A stretch of DNA of 64,000 bases from Arctopsyche grandis (lineage: Eukaryota > Arthropoda > Insecta > Trichoptera > Hydropsychidae): the NCBI RefSeq assembly GCF_051622035.1, contig NC_135357.1, positions 18,783,256 through 18,847,255 on the forward strand. The letters run 5' to 3'. This document shows positions 16,587 to 28,918 of this stretch, one piece after another. The position numbers and the translations under genes are program-made. Under the pieces are notes generated by a model. The model did no database searches. It was not told where the DNA came from and worked only from the letters and a program-made list of their open reading frames with translations. Every line of letters starts with the position of its first letter. Position 1 is the first letter of the stretch.

Positions 16587-16710
16587 GGCTACGTCCACAC
16601 TACCGATACTTGCGAAATTTTCTATAACCAGTTCCTAAATAGCAACCACAGGTTGCAATATGGGAACTGGGTATGGAAAATTCGAGAATATCGGTAGTGT
16701 GGACGTAGCC
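16587..16710. mobile_element. Palindromic MITE, GGCTACGTCCACACTACCGA ends
   Basis: The element starts GGCTACGTCCACACTACCGA and ends with the exact reverse complement; the arms pair over about 50 of 62 bases. It is 124 bp with no coding capacity. Family unassigned; the flanks (ttatt / attga) show no clear duplication. Confidence 0.7.
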
Positions 16711-17130
16711 ATTGACTGTACCGCGCGCCTATTCGTCAAAAAGGCCTACAAGGTCACCCTAGAATTTATTGAGGCCTTTAGTGCTCCTGTTCACTAGAAA
16801 CAAATAGAAATATATTCACTCACTTTAAATATTGCATTTGTTAATTTTTTGATACAAATTAATTTCCAAAATAATAATAAATTAATGATAATATTAAATT
16901 GAAGAAATCATAATTGATACAGTTTTTTTTCATATCAAATTCAACCTTTTACGATTGAAATTCAACCTTTGGCAAATGAAATTCAACCTTTTACAAATGA
17001 AATTCATCTTTAGCAAATAAAATTCAACCTTTTGCGGGTCTGGGTCACTGCATCGAAAGTCGAAAGCCGAAAGATCAAAAAGCAAAGATCGAAAAGAATG
17101 TATGCATGATAAACAGTATATACATATACG

Positions 17131-18707
17131 CAGTGGCGGACTGGCCATACAAGCGTACATGCCCGATGGCATGCCCCACTATCCGTTAGAAAATATGGGC
17201 CCTCAGTAAAATTAAATAACTTTTTAACTATTTCACGTGTGTAAAAATTTATAGGATATTGCACTTTGGGACCTAGAGTTTGGGTATTTCAACAAAACAA
17301 ATTTCTTACGATATACACAAACAACTAATACAGCCCAAGGATCGGCTAACTTATTTTATTAGGCTCGAAATGTAAGTTTCAACATTTGCGTGGGCCCTTT
17401 TACCGGGCCCATTTCCAACCTCAAGGTTATGTAATATTTCCAACCTATGTAACAACTACCTAATGAAATAAAAATGGGAATAAACAAATTTCCGTGAATA
17501 ATATAAACTGAATTGCTTAAAACAATTTTGATAGGACGATTCATCATCAACCAGCGATTAAAATTTACTTCATACATACTTTCAAAATAACATTTGATTA
17601 TACTTCGACGATATAGTAAGATTTAAATACACAATTTTAAACAGTTTCCGAATATAAAATCTATTCCTAATCTAGACACATCCATGTATATAGAAACATA
17701 GGATAACCCCTCCCCAAAATCTCGATTTTCGATTAACATTAATTGAAAATATTATGCATTTTTTGTTTTCAGGGATGTAATTTGGGGGGGGCACTCGCCC
17801 CCCTAAATTAAGGAATAGGTGAATTTAGAAAATATTATGAATTTAATGATTAATGAGATACTATGGATCTATGAATGCTGCGTTTATTTCTTATATTATG
17901 TTACTTTTGTGTAACTAATAAAATAATCGCTGCTATGTGCTTTGAAAAAAAAAGATTTTATTATTTTGAAGCAAATATATTTTGGTTTTTAAGTGGTATG
18001 CCTTGGGTAACATTCTTAGAAATTGTTCATCCCATTGAGGGAATCGTTAGAAAGGTCGCCTTTACTTTATTTTGTCTCAAAAACAGATGTGTATCGTTTA
18101 TTTTTCCGAAAGTTTGTATATTTTTTGATATAGTGATACATTTTGATGGTCGACTTTTGTTAACCATTTTGCGACCATGTGAAGATTTTTGGAAAAAAAT
18201 TTTCGCCTGCGGCGCTTTTTTGACTTTTTACATAAGATACTTTTATATATACTTTTTCAAAAATAAGCTTATTTTTTTCATATTGTATATTTTCCATTTT
18301 TATTCCGATATAAAAAAGATTTTTTGAAAAAAAATTCAATTTGACCAATCTTCGCCTGCCCCCCCCCCCCAAGAAAAAGCTGAAATGACGTCCCTGATTG
18401 TTTTCTACCGAAAGTAAAAGCTGCTTTTATGCCGCATTTTTTTATGATGCATTCTATTTACCTAGGACAAGGATTAAAACGAAATATACAATGTAATTTA
18501 TGGATCTATTTTGCTTTTGCCATTTTTCTTGTACCTAAATTTGTTTATTCCCATTTTTGAAAATTTTATTTATTTTTTGCCCTTGATTTTTAGCGTGATG
18601 GAAAGAAGAAAATTTTGTTATATGGGGGGGGGACAAATTTTTTTAACCCTGGGTGGGGCCCCCTTTGACTCCTGGCATGCACTGATTTCAGTCCCAGTCC
18701 GCCACTG
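17131..18707. mobile_element. Non-autonomous hAT element (1.58 kb) with 8-bp TSD
   Basis: The ends CAGTGGCGGACTGG and CCAGTCCGCCACTG are exact inverted repeats, and the flanks CATATACG (17123-17130 and 18708-18715) are a perfect 8-bp target duplication, the hallmark of hAT transposition. No transposase frame survives. A second hAT-like element (17770-18396) is nested inside, so the outer element before that insertion was about 0.95 kb. Confidence 0.85.
17770..18396. mobile_element. Nested hAT-like element (627 bp)
   Basis: Termini CAGGGATGTAATTT and AATGACGTCCCTG are near-inverted repeats, followed inward by G-rich and C-rich tracts. Flanks TTTGTTTT and ATTGTTTT match at 7 of 8 positions. 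The 150-aa plus-strand frame inside is Phe/Ile-rich low-complexity sequence that I do not believe is a protein. Confidence 0.7.
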
Positions 18708-18718
18708 CATATACGTAC

Positions 18719-19047
18719 ATGGTAAACGGACTACTAGTCATATGGAAACCGGTAACAGGACAACCGGTCACACGTGATCACCCGTCACACTAAAACTGGT
18801 CACACCCTAAAACTGGTCACGAGAAAACTGGTCACACCCGAAAATTGGTCACGAAAAATCTGGTCACACCCGAGAATTCAACCAATTTTTAATATTTGGG
18901 TGTGACCAGTTTTTTCGTGACTAATTTTTAGGTGTGACCAGTTTTCTTGTGACCAGTTTTAGTGTGACGGGTGATCACGTGTGACCGATCTAGAGCGACC
19001 GGTTGTCCTTTGACTGGTTCACAAATGACTAGTAGTCCGTTTACCAT
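18719..19047. mobile_element. Fold-back MITE built of tggtcac repeats
   Basis: Ends ATGGTAAACGGACTACTAGT and ACTAGTAGTCCGTTTACCAT are exact inverted repeats and the arms pair almost throughout. Each arm contains several tandem copies of a short unit around aaactggtcacaccc. It sits only four bases beyond the target duplication of the hAT element before it. A partial copy lies at 21088-21214. Confidence 0.8.
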
Positions 19048-19817
19048 ATCACACCTTTAACGCAATAATTTCACTAAACAAAAATCCCAATTTTTCAATA
19101 CAAGGGATCGAAGCCTTAGATTTTATGTAGTTTTTTGGAAATTATTAATAAAAAAACATTTTTTATCTTTCTTTTAATTTTCGGACGTCAAACATTTATA
19201 TAATTTAGTTTATAATTATTAATTGGTCGACGTTTACATGCAATAAAATATAATTAAATTGTATGTACATATATACATATTTGGTAAAATAGTCAAAATA
19301 TTGAAAAATTAAAACATTATACTGCTGCGTAAAATTTTTCAAAAAATCATAAGAATATTATTCCATTTACTAAAGTTAACTGAATAAGAAATTTGTCATT
19401 TCTTAATGTTTAAGGTTAAAATCATTGGTCAACGAGTACTAATCACCTAATCTCTACGTAATAAAATGTAATTTTCTTTCGAGAAATACAAAAATTAAAT
19501 AGTCGAAACAATGATGGAAAGAAATGTGATTAATACTGGGTTGATACGATACGAGTGCACTTAGACCGTTTGTTCACTTGGACGTTATTAACACGTGGTC
19601 ACATTACGAGTAACGTCTGAGTGACAAATTTAGCGGAGTCGGTGGATGTTCGCCAAATTTATTTTATATCTAATATTTTGGGTTGAAACTCGATTACAGA
19701 GGCAACTAATTAATTGACCAGTATTTTAATCAATTTCAGTAAGTATGTAAATCCGTTTTGGGCCAGTATTTTATTAACAAAAGGAGTTTAAAAAAAAAAA
19801 CTGAACAAATAGGGTTT
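19048..19817. other. AT-rich DNA, nothing recognised
   Basis: No gene, RNA or paired repeat supportable; simple AT-rich sequence. Confidence 0.4.
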
Positions 19818-20025
19818 GGTGATTATTCCGCAAAAAAAGATCTCGCAAAAGTCACTAAAATCTCTATCACAAAACATCTGGCACCCGAAAAGTCCATTCA
19901 TCGAGAGTAATTATCGTGAACTATCATACTAACGAGAACTTGAGTGCAAAATATTCCGTATTTGCGATTTTCGTGACAACGATTGACGTGTGCGCGATCA
20001 CAATACGCGAAATAATCCGTTTACC
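19818..20025. mobile_element. MITE, GGTGATTATTCCGC family, copy 2
   Basis: Starts GGTGATTATTCCGC and ends AAATAATCCGTTTACC. It shares the internal phrases gtcactaaaatct, aacatctggcacccgaaaag and atactaacgagaac with the copies at 16345 and 20652. Non-coding. Confidence 0.65.
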
Positions 20026-20053
20026 AACAAATAACAATGCTTGTTCGATGGAA

Positions 20054-20168
20054 TTGGAGCCTTCGACACAGTCAATATTACTAACAATATCACCCGTATC
20101 CAGCTCCCATATAGGGAGTTGGATACGGGTGATACTGTAAGTAATATTGACTGTGTCCAAGGACCCAT
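20054..20168. repeat. 115-bp near-perfect hairpin
   Basis: About 50-base arms, e.g. ACACAGTCAATATTACT on the left against its complement on the right, meet at a very short centre (ggagctggatacggg family). Only a handful of mismatches separate the arms. It looks like a MITE or a young inverted duplication. The 85- to 106-aa frames on both strands arise from the symmetry. Confidence 0.75.
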
Positions 20169-20651
20169 TGTCTATCAAGATCATCTTTGTGTTGATACCA
20201 ACCAAAAAGTAACACTGGTCATTCGTCAAAATAAAACTTCCCAAGGGACATCATTACTGAACATGTACACGTGTTTAAATACTGCTCTTTTAATATAAAT
20301 ACGGACTTTTTATTATTTATACTGACCACTTGCACACTAAACGATAGATGCTGGCCGTTTAATATAAATACTCACCTTTTATATTGAAATACTGACAAAA
20401 ATAAATTAAAATACAGGCTAATTATATGTATACATATGTACCTAAATATGAAACGACTGAAAAAATAATATTTAAAAATATTTTTAGTGAAACTCGTCAT
20501 AAGAAAGATAAAATAAGAGATGTTTAATATATTTTTTTAAAAAATCGGTCGATATTTTATTTCGAATAATAAAAGCGAAAAAAAAGAAATTCAAATCCTC
20601 TGTTTTCGGTCCCGTTTATTGGAATGTGTACTTCGTATAAATTTTGAAATG

Positions 20652-20840
20652 GGTAAACGGATAATTCCTCAAAAAGCGGTCTCGCGCAAGTCACTAAAAT
20701 CTCGATCACGGAACATCCGGCACTCGAGTTCTCGTTAGTACAATATTTGGCGTGGATAGCTTTCGATTGATGATGTTTTTGGGTGCCAGATGTTCCGTGA
20801 TTGAGATTAAAGTGACTTGCGCGAGATCGCTTTTTGCGGA
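20652..20840. mobile_element. MITE, GGTGATTATTCCGC family, copy 3 (palindromic)
   Basis: Left arm GGTAAACGGATAATTCC..AAAAAGCGGTCTCGCGCAAG is mirrored on the right by cttgcgcgagatcgcttttt and ggaataatcacc. The hAT-like MITE at 20849 is inserted into its right end, splitting ATAATCAC; the terminal bases resume at 20951. Confidence 0.75.
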
Positions 20841-20848
20841 ATAATCAC

Positions 20849-20950
20849 TAGAGGTATGATAGTCACAGTGCTATCCATTGTTCGGCAAACCTTTAACAAT
20901 GCATTTACAACCTTTGAACAATACACGGCCCCCTCAGGCCCCGGTGACTA
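20849..20950 (+). mobile_element. hAT-like MITE, TAGAGGTAGGATAG family, copy 1
   Basis: Begins TAGAGGTATGATAGTCACAG and ends CCCCGGTGACTA. Flanks ATAATCAC (20841-20848 and 20951-20958) are a perfect 8-bp duplication. It shares the core ttcggcaaacctttaacaat with copies at 57043, 58245 and 59552. Confidence 0.85.
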
Positions 20951-21087
20951 ATAATCACCGATCCGGTGTTTATACACGTTTGAATACTTTGTTTTTTACA
21001 GTGGAATTTTTATTTTAAATCCAAAAATTCAAGAAAGCGATGACTTTCTTTCGAGGACCAAACAACACAGCGATTAAAATCGGTCAA

Positions 21088-21924
<837 letters not shown>

Positions 21925-22498
21925 ACTTTGAAACGGTCAGCTGATTGGCCGTCACACGGTCGCGAATAGTGACGACATCGGTTTGTTTACGTCTTCGAGT
22001 CGGGCTGAAAGGGATATTTCGCCGTAGAGCGGGTGCTTTTCGGCTGGAGGCGGTCGAGGCGAGCGCCGAACAGTGCGCGAACACGTGTTACATAAATAGC
22101 GAGGCGTTTCGGGTGGCAACACCGGCCATCAGTCCGGGGGAGGCGAGCGGAGAGGTGGAGCGGTGGAGTGGCGAGCGGCGAACGGCGAACGGCGCACCAC
22201 GTGCGGATCGCGAACTGCTCACTGTTCCCCGTGTCTAGCTCATTGCGATTCTCGTCGGCCCGCAGCCGGCGAGCTCCTCTCCTTCGTTTCGATTTGTCGT
22301 CTCGCTCGTCCTCTCGTCGGTCCTCTCGTCGGTCCTCCCGTTCGTCCTTCGTCCTCGCACCCGCTTCGCATCTGCGCTGCGCGCGTGTCGGCCGAAAGTG
22401 CGCGTGCTTCGTCCGCCTAACCTGAGCATGGTGTGCGGCTGAAAGTGCGAGTCCGCGCCACAGCGATCGTGCCCCCGTGGGATTCGCATCCCCGTGCG
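21925..22498 (+). promoter_or_regulatory. GC-rich promoter/5' leader region of Larp1 with a uORF
   Basis: Base composition switches abruptly from AT-rich to GC- and CpG-rich and stays so through coding exon 1 (to 22990), as at a housekeeping promoter. I cannot place the start site or any non-coding exon. A minimal upstream frame ATG-GTG-TGC-GGC-TGA (22428-22442) ends 56 bases before the chosen Larp1 start. Antisense and shifted frames here are composition effects. Confidence 0.5.
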
Positions 22499-25400
22499 AT
22501 GGCAGCCGTGTCGGGAGAAGTCGAGGCCGGGTCTTCCTCGGCCACGTACGCGGGCGCAGTCCTCAACCTGCGGCCCGACTGCAACAAGGAGAACCTGGCC
22601 GAAGCGGAGGCCGACGCCGACACCGACATCGGCACCGGCACCGGGTTCGTGCCCCAGGAGCTGGCCGAGGGGTTCGTGGCCGTGGTGGGCAACGCGCGCA
22701 AGGAGCGCCGCACCGAGCGCAAGGCCCGGCTGAACGGCCGCGACGACCACCCGCCGCCGCCCCCGCACCCGCACCCCCACCCCGCCCCGCACCACCACCA
22801 CACGCATCCCCACCCCCACCCCCACCCACACCCGCACCCTCACCACGACAAGCATGACAAGTCCGGCGAGAAGGCGGCTTCGCTGGCGGCTCCGCACCCC
22901 CAGCAGGCGCCTCCGCCCCATCAGCCCGCGGGCCCCGACGAGCCGCGCCGCTTCGTCGAAGCCCCCATTCCGAAGACTAACCCATGGCAGGTACGTTCGA
23001 AACATAACCTCAATCGCTCTCGTGCTCGCTTCTGGGCCGACGTTGGCGGCCATGTTTTTTCAAACCACCCAGCTGTCAAAATCGCCACTGTCGCACTCGT
23101 ACTTTTTTGACCAAAGTCACAATCGGAGTCGTTAAATATTCGATCGACTCCGACTCCGATCATGCGTTTATCTCGCATTTATTATTTTTTTACTCGACGC
23201 TTAATAAAATATACTCAGATCGGCACACCCAAAATATGCAGACCTGAGACACAATGCCTCCATCTTTGTTTTTCACTTGTTTAGGCCAAATTGAGGAGGC
23301 AAAAAAATATTTGGAAAAAAAGTGAACATTTTAATTATTTCATGTACGTATTCGTATGTAAATAAAAAATACCCGAAAAAAAAACAGTGATTTCACCATC
23401 TTTAATAACCGAAATTGTATTTTTTAACAACTGGACTGCTGTGATAATAAAAATCTTTTATTTGATCTTCGGGACACCATTTTGTGTGTGTGCGTGTCCT
23501 CTATACAGACACGTTTTTTTTTGACGCGAAAATGTGATATGACGAGGCTACGTTCAGGTTCACGAATTATTCGATTCGATGAAGTCTATGAATACTGGAA
23601 AATTCCAACTGAAATCGCATCCATTATTTTATTTTCGTCATTTTAACCAAAAATTGTAAAATGTATGTATATAATCTGAGACGGTCCAGCTAACTGGCTG
23701 AGCAAAGTTGGCATCCAATCGCTCATTTTATTGATTTATTAAATATTTAACCTTCGATGGCTACGTTAGATACAACTCGTAAATAAGATTTTGCTTTTGA
23801 AATGGTGTAAATATTACTATTTAGCTTTACCGCTCGGTACATATAACTGACACGAGTTATATCTATAGTCAAAATACAAATTATGTAACGCTCACTAGTA
23901 GAAGAATTATAAGAAATTATGAATTTTGAAAAGTTTTAATACCGTGCTAAATTTGTATATCGCAATACTGTTTACAAATGGAAATAAATATCAATATATA
24001 TTTATATATATTTTTTTTTTATAAATAATGTGTTAACCCTGGCAATTGTTGTACCAACATTAAACTTGTAGTTTTTATTCAAATGATTAGTAAAAGTATC
24101 TGCATTTGCCCTTATCAATATTTAAATTATGAATATTTGTCAAAAAGTACTACAACAGAAGTAGTAGTAGTAGATTAAAATTGACTGAATTGAAATTCAG
24201 TACAATAGTTAACAAATTAAGAACATTTTAATTGTCAAGTATTTATTTTAAAAATAATTTCGTCACATTTTTATATCGATGATGTGCATATGAATATTTA
24301 AAATGGAATTTGGGTGGCCACAAAGTATATATATATATATATATATTTTAAATGACACGAATGATCGCTTAATATTAAGACCGAATTACAAGAAAGATCA
24401 ATTTGACGTTTCCTCTGTAACATTTGTTTAAAAAAACAGCTGTTGCGGTGCGGTGAAAATTCTAGATTCATATTGGTCAGCCAAAATATTCCGACCAATA
24501 GGAATCGCGTATTTTGACGTTCGCGTATGGCAGCAAAGTTCTGCCGACCAATATGAATCGAGATCTAGACTCCTGAAACGAAACGAAATGCTAAGGCAAA
24601 AATCGCTTATCGAAAAGGTCACTAATTTCGCTTTGATTTTAGGCTATTTTGTCCTCTTGGTTTGTTCCGACATCACGAACCGTAATGTGGCGTAAAAATC
24701 CATTTAAAATCATACATAAAAACCGAGATAAAACGGCGAACGTACATATATTATGATAATGTATTCCAATGTTTGTTCAATTTCTGTAACCAGACTAGAG
24801 GGGCTTTCATGGATGGCTAATGGCTGAAAATTATGATTGCAATGCAATTTTATGCTATATTATATCCAGTCGGTATCGACCGACGAGATCTGTTTCGCCC
24901 ATTCGACTGTGCCCATTTTTTTATTCGACGAGATTATAATATTTCGATGTAGAAGTAAGTGCAAGTCAATAGTTATGTAATTTCGCGATGAAAAACGCAT
25001 GTGATTTTTATTTTCCATGCATACATAGATGTCTCCGTGTGTCTATCTAAACACTTGCGTGATTCATTTCGAAAAATACATATTTATTATATTGTATATA
25101 TAAAAAAAAAAGATTTGGTGTGTATTGCAACATCTGACGTTGTATCGCGTAATTAAATTCGAATTCTGACGTTCGTCCTGTAAAATAAGATCTGGCGAAT
25201 TACATCATCTCGTTTTCGAGCTTTGCCAATTTTTTTTTTGTGTTTATTTACTTTATAATACATCAGCTGTGTTGAACTGTATTGTCTCGAATTCAAAGGT
25301 ATTTCAATGTCGCCGTTGCAGAATGAACTTTTCATTTAATGCATTGTTGTAATGAAATTCTTCGGCATTGACCAATGATCATTAGTGTTAATGAAAGTCG

Positions 25401-28400
25401 TTACTATTTTGTAATCGAAAGTCATTTCGGTTACGAATCGGAAAGAATCGTCTAATGTGACGCGTGTTTCAGAAAGGAATTTCCTATTAAATGTTTGAAC
25501 ATATTGTAATGTGCGATTGCAAAGGGAAAGGGATGTGAGATTATTGCGAAATTGTTAAATTAGAGTTGTTTATAATCGTTGCAATTATTATCGCATATTT
25601 GTGTTTACGGTCTCAGTTCGTTACTTCGTGTTAGATAATTTAGGCTTTTGTATATATATATATTTCAGCGCGGTGATAACGCTGGACACATAATGAGAAA
25701 TCTGTAGAATTTGCTCTACTGATTGTCTTTATCTGTGTAGTTATTTGTGACCTTCACAAATTTCGAAATTATTAAATAATAATTTTTCATTGGCGATTTA
25801 AACCAGTCATGTGATTACAGAAACGTTGATGCTCTTGTCTATTATATGGTTGTTGATTGATATCAGACATTGTTAGTTTTTGTTCGAGCTATTGCTATGA
25901 ATGGAGAACAGGTGCTCTTGAACATCATTTTAGTATTATATATGATCAGGGGCTTAAAAATCACGATAACTTGTAATTTAAAATCAAAATTCTAACGCTT
26001 AGTTTTTACACCCTGTTACGTACGAACTGTTCATTTTATGTTCATAATAAAAAGTAAATACTTATTAAAGCTGTTTAACGATGTCAACATATAAACCCTA
26101 AACGTAAGGCCTGAAAGACATTTGTCGTTTTCTATAGAGAGAGATTCGAGAAAAATTCGCCATTAGTATTGGTCAGTCAGAGATGCCCTGTCCAATAGAG
26201 GCCCATAAAGGTGCAGACATACAGAATGGTTTTTTTTTAGATAGTTTTGCACATGAAAAAAACGCTGGCATGTCTATTGTGTGCCGTCGCGATCTTCCTA
26301 AAAACTCACCCCCTGTAGTGTTTTCGATGTTTTTTTATCCTTGACAGTTTTGATAGTGATCGATAACGGTGATTCTCATATTTGGAGAAATTATAAGATC
26401 GTACGAATTAACAAATACATGAGTACACACCTATCACAGCTGGAGTCTATCTGGACGTGCCGTGTCAGACTTTTGAGTGTGTTCTTACCATAACAGCTCG
26501 TGGATCAATAGGAAAATAGATGCGGTCTGTCTATTATAAACAAAAAACAAGATTACACAATTTCCTCTCGAAAGAGGGGCCTACTATGAATTATACTTAT
26601 TTTCTTATCATTGTCAATAACACGAATGAAATCGCAGCATAAGAAATCGCTGAATATGTGATAATGTACATATTTTTATGATAAAGATTAGATATGTCAA
26701 TCCTTTCGATTTTCTGATTTCTATGATAAATACTTCTATATGTCGTTACCCTAACTTGTTAACCTCGTAAATTATTTTTTCTCTTATGTCCAAACATTAT
26801 TTTACATATGTACATACATATCCACGGCAGTGTTTAATTTCAAAATAATAAGTAAAGAAACGTTACATTCAATATAAAAATCTGAATGAAGATTTCGTGT
26901 TCCTTCTCAATTTCATTTCATTTCTATCATCTTTATCAATTTCGGTCCTATGCCAAGTTGAAAGCGTTTAAAGACGATCATTACAGAGCGCGACAACACA
27001 ACAAAATATTAATATGCGCTGGCGCACTTTCGTTAGTACGTGTGCACTCGCCACTATGACGTCGCGACAAAGTGGCGATTTCCACAGTGGCCAAAGAAAA
27101 CCGGCTCTGCTTGACATGTACCGCTGCACAATATGAATGGATTCTGTCGTTAACTGCTGCTACCGTTACGCCGCGTAAATATTACGGAACATATGAATGT
27201 GTCCATATAGGATGTACTATATGGTCCATCCGCCGTAGGAAGACACTTGGGTAAAACTTACTTGCTGTCCCTCACACCCCATCTCTACCGATAGCATTTC
27301 GCACGTAGTGTTATTTTATCTGTACGAAATTCTATTGATCGAGAGGCGGTGTAAGGGACGGCATGTACGTTTTTCCAAAGTGTCTTCTTACAGCGGACCA
27401 ACTACAGGTATTCTTCGACTTACGACGGAGATACGTTTTGCACCTCGGTCGTAAGTTGAATTTCATACAAGACATCAAAATATTAAGAAAATTGATCAGT
27501 TTTATTAATTTCATAATGTGCATATTTACTAAAATATGCGCCATTTAACTTTTTCCAGAGAGCAATTGTTTAAAAAATTTAATAGTAATGTTAAAAAAAA
27601 ATTTTTCTGAAAAGTCGTAAGTGCAAAACGTAAGTCGAGGACTATCTGTATAAAGAATATTTTTCGTACTGCTGTTTACGTGCAGTTGCCGGTCTTTGCT
27701 ATGCTAGTATACGTAATTGGACCTTTACTATTTTCATGCATGTAGTCATTAAAGAAAAATCTAATATATAATTTCGAAAGCGACTTTATGTTTGTTTGGC
27801 TCGTAAAATCTCCCTGACGTCATCGAACAAATGAATATTCAAATACATTTAAATAAAATAAAAATTCAAATTAATTGAATAAAATGTTTACTATTCGATT
27901 AGCTGTGTTTAAGCGGTTTATATTACAAATACCGAGCGAAGCCGGGTAAAACCACTAGTACTAAATATTTGAAGATTTTTTTTTTAAATTAAAATGAAAT
28001 AAATGCGCCACTTTTTAGTAGTACTGCAGAGATTAACCTAATGCGACAAAAATTCAATTTAAAAATCGCAGTCGCGTTTTTTTTAAACAGCCTTGGAATT
28101 TTGGATTTGAGAAGTAGCGATTTATTTGCGTAATAAATGTTTCATTTTTTTTTTTATATGATTTTTCTTTCGGTTTGCACATGTGTTTAAAAACCCATAC
28201 ACACACCCGGATCATCGAATTGTATTCCAATTGCTTTCTAATACATTTTTTAATTAATTTAATACTGTAACAGGTTTTCCAACACGTTCTTTTTCGCGGT
28301 TGCACCATAGATTGACATTTCCTTCGCCTTACATATGAAATATTAAACCAATTTTTTTATTATCATTATTTGGAAGCATATCTCAACATATTGTAGAGGG

Positions 28401-28887
28401 CTTTTTGACACCACATACATATTGGCATTTCCAAAGTCGACGATCACCGGTTCGCATATTCGCAGTGTTGATTACGGCTATCTAGAATCGGCAACGAGGC
28501 ACACAGGAGCGGCCGTTCGTTGGCAGTGGTCGTCTATCACGGAGATATCATCCCGACATTTCGATTATCTACACACACGCACACGCGCGCGCGTATTTAT
28601 TGTAAATATTTTGTTGTGTGCGGTTTGCGGTGTGTGACGTGTGATGTGTGCGTGTGTTGTGTTGCGATGCGGCATGGCGCACGTGTCTCTTTTTAGGTTA
28701 TGTGTCGTCGCGGTCACGTGGGGCTGCGAAGGCCGATCCAGTGAAAGGCAATGAATGTGACGCGACGTGGCCCCCCAACTCCCACTCTCCGCTTATCGCT
28801 CTCTGATAACGCACTCTCACTCTCGATTTGGTCCATGGCGTATCTCCAGCGCTTGAGCCTTCCCCGTGTTCGCTTCGAATCTTCTTC

Positions 28888-28918
<31 letters not shown>

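Noticed and set aside
17875-18327. 150-aa plus-strand frame
   Set aside because: Phe/Ile/Tyr-rich low-complexity translation lying wholly inside a nested non-autonomous hAT element.
22235-23053. 272-aa minus-strand frame opposite Larp1 exon 1
   Set aside because: It is Arg/Val/Gly-rich, as expected from the antisense of a GC-rich coding exon, and has no recognisable domain.
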